Source of the DNA: Arthrobacter sp. 260
Lineage (GTDB): Bacteria; Actinomycetota; Actinomycetes; Actinomycetales; Micrococcaceae
Reading direction: 5' to 3'
Assembly (NCBI RefSeq): GCF_013116745.1
Contig: NZ_JABFOE010000023.1
Span: 1-38,483, forward strand
DNA: 38,483 nucleotides
Made by a program: the position numbers and the translations under genes
Notes under the pieces: model-generated
The model's database searches: none
What the model was told of the DNA's origin: nothing
Seen by the model: the letters and a program-made list of their open reading frames with translations, nothing else
Part shown: positions 37,480 through 38,483 of the stretch, in pieces
How the letters are laid out: every line of letters starts with the position of its first letter
How positions within the stretch are numbered: position 1 is the stretch's first letter

Positions 37480-38154
37480 GTGGCTGCGAGGGAACAACGC
37501 CAGGTCACGTCAGACGCAGGGCTGACCAAGCAGCGGGTGGTGGCCGAGGCGATAAAGCTCGCCGACCGCGAAGGGGTCGAAGGGCTGAGCATGCGCCAGC
37601 TGGCCCGTGAGCTCGGCGCGGGCGCTATGTCCCTCTACCACTACGTGCCGAACAGGGAGAAGTTGCTGGACGCCATGATTGACATCGTGTTCGAGGAGAT
37701 CGAGCTCCCTCCCGAAGGGACCGATTGGCAGTCGGCGATGCGACGGAGTTCGGTATCCGCCCGGCAGGTTTTCGCGCGCCACCCGTGGGCGATTGGCCTG
37801 ATGGACTCGCGGACATCGCCGGGGTCCGCGCACCTCCGCCACCGCGAGGCTGTCACCGCCTGCCTGCGGAGGGCGGGTTTCTCGGTCTTGATGGCGACGC
37901 ACGCCAACTGGCTGCTCGACAGCGTTGTCTACGGTTACGCCCTGCAGGAAGCCAACCTGCCGTTCGATACGGCCGACGAGTTCGCGGACATGGCCGAGGA
38001 CGTCTACCTGCCCCAGCTTCCTCCCGGCGAGTTCCCCTATCTCAACGAGTCCGCTGCGGCGCTCGTCACTGCAGGCTACGACCCGGCGGAGGAGTTCATC
38101 TTCGGCCTCGACCTCGCCCTGGCCGCCCTCGAGCCCCTCAGAGACCCCGCATAG
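37480..38154 (+). CDS. TetR/AcrR family transcriptional regulator
   Basis: A 224-residue repressor. The N-terminal TetR helix-turn-helix is at about 36-56 (LSMRQLARELGAGAMSLYHYVPNREKLL), and the C-terminal ligand-binding region resembles the TetR_C_1 type, with DSRTSPGSAHLRHREAV and FIFGLDLALAAL. The GTG at 37480 has AGGAG four bases upstream; a longer frame from 37342 would run across the operator and is rejected. It probably represses itself and the divergent oxidoreductase through the 21-bp palindrome; the inducer is unknown. Confidence 0.92.
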   Translation: MAAREQRQVTSDAGLTKQRVVAEAIKLADREGVEGLSMRQLARELGAGAMSLYHYVPNREKLLDAMIDIVFEEIELPPEGTDWQSAMRRSSVSARQVFARHPWAIGLMDSRTSPGSAHLRHREAVTACLRRAGFSVLMATHANWLLDSVVYGYALQEANLPFDTADEFADMAEDVYLPQLPPGEFPYLNESAAALVTAGYDPAEEFIFGLDLALAALEPLRDPA

Positions 38155-38483
38155 CGACGCTCGCGGACGTCGCTTCAAGCGGGCCGAACCACGTTCAACG
38201 GCATGCTGTATGGAAATTCATACGGTTGCCTGCCAGAAAAGTTCATCCTGCTGCAGTCAATCGGTCCCGGAGAGACAGCATCCGGAGCGGCTATTCTCGA
38301 TGTACCTGCGCTCGAGGGAACGCTGGTGTTGTCCTATCTAGGCGAAGATATCATCGGGAATCCTCCTTCTGTCATGCCTCCGAAAATTTGTTGAGAAAGT
38401 TTTCTGAGCACCCAGACCTGCCCCTTAATTTGATGCTCCTATAGGTGTCAATGGTCGTTGAGCCAGTTTGTGTAGTGCTGGTG
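38155..38483. other. AT-richer end region with no supported gene
   Basis: These 329 bases follow tetR. Base composition is visibly more AT-rich in the last ~160 bases than in the rest of the window. A 63-codon frame at 38203-38394 has no ribosome binding site or recognisable motif. The final bases (from about 38444) could be the edge of another element beyond the window, but no inverted repeat can be tested here. Confidence 0.5.

Noticed and set aside
38203..38394. 63-codon frame after tetR
   Set aside because: No ribosome binding site, no recognisable motif and atypical base composition.

Overview
The window is high-GC chromosomal DNA from an actinobacterium, most likely a member of the Micrococcaceae (Arthrobacter-like). 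The support is inference from gene content and order, not a database search: uppS-recO-leuA, phoH-ybeY-CBS protein-era, hrcA-dnaJ-rsmE, hemW-lepA, rpsT/holA-comEC-comEA and leuS lie together, GTG and TTG starts are common, and several promoters look leaderless. Nearly all of it is conserved housekeeping DNA. I see no rRNA, tRNA, CRISPR array, prophage or complete insertion sequence.

Layout. 1-4.6 kb: an alpha/beta hydrolase faces uppS, recO and leuA on the minus strand. 4.9-8.4 kb: an M13 metallopeptidase converges on an LCP cell-wall ligase. 8.5-12.3 kb: a tightly overlapping minus-strand operon phoH-ybeY-corC-like-era (ribosome maturation and quality control, ion transport). 12.6-13.6 kb: a GerMN/Gmad2 lipoprotein on plus. 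13.6-16.6 kb: hrcA-dnaJ-rsmE under a CIRCE operator, divergent from a DUF3097 gene. 17.7-21.3 kb: a DUF4870 membrane protein, then hemW and lepA on minus. 21.4-22.5 kb: a solitary PemK/MazF-like gene and rpsT with a strong terminator. 22.6-31.0 kb: minus-strand leuS-degV-comEA-comEC-holA (leucyl-tRNA charging, fatty-acid binding, DNA uptake, clamp loader). 31.3-34.8 kb: a fused PutA for proline catabolism. 34.9-38.2 kb: an accessory-looking group of a CPBP protease, a DUF6326-like membrane protein and a quinone-oxidoreductase-like enzyme, divergent from a TetR regulator across a perfect 21-bp palindrome. The last 330 bp are visibly more AT-rich and hold no gene I can support.

The most interesting signals are regulatory. 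(1) leuS has a leader with a -10 box placed so that transcription would begin at the ATG of an eight-residue peptide (MSVVQLLS) with tandem Leu codons; two hairpins follow, the second with a T-rich tail, which is the layout of a ribosome-mediated leucine attenuator. (2) Four copies of a 17-18-nt unit that carries a Shine-Dalgarno-like AGGAC run from the recO stop into the uppS start. (3) A 62-nt near-perfect hairpin separates leuA from recO. (4) A symmetrical operator sits between the tetR gene and the oxidoreductase. Starts were moved from the longest frame where a ribosome binding site, operator or protein alignment logic favoured an internal codon; each case is explained in its entry.
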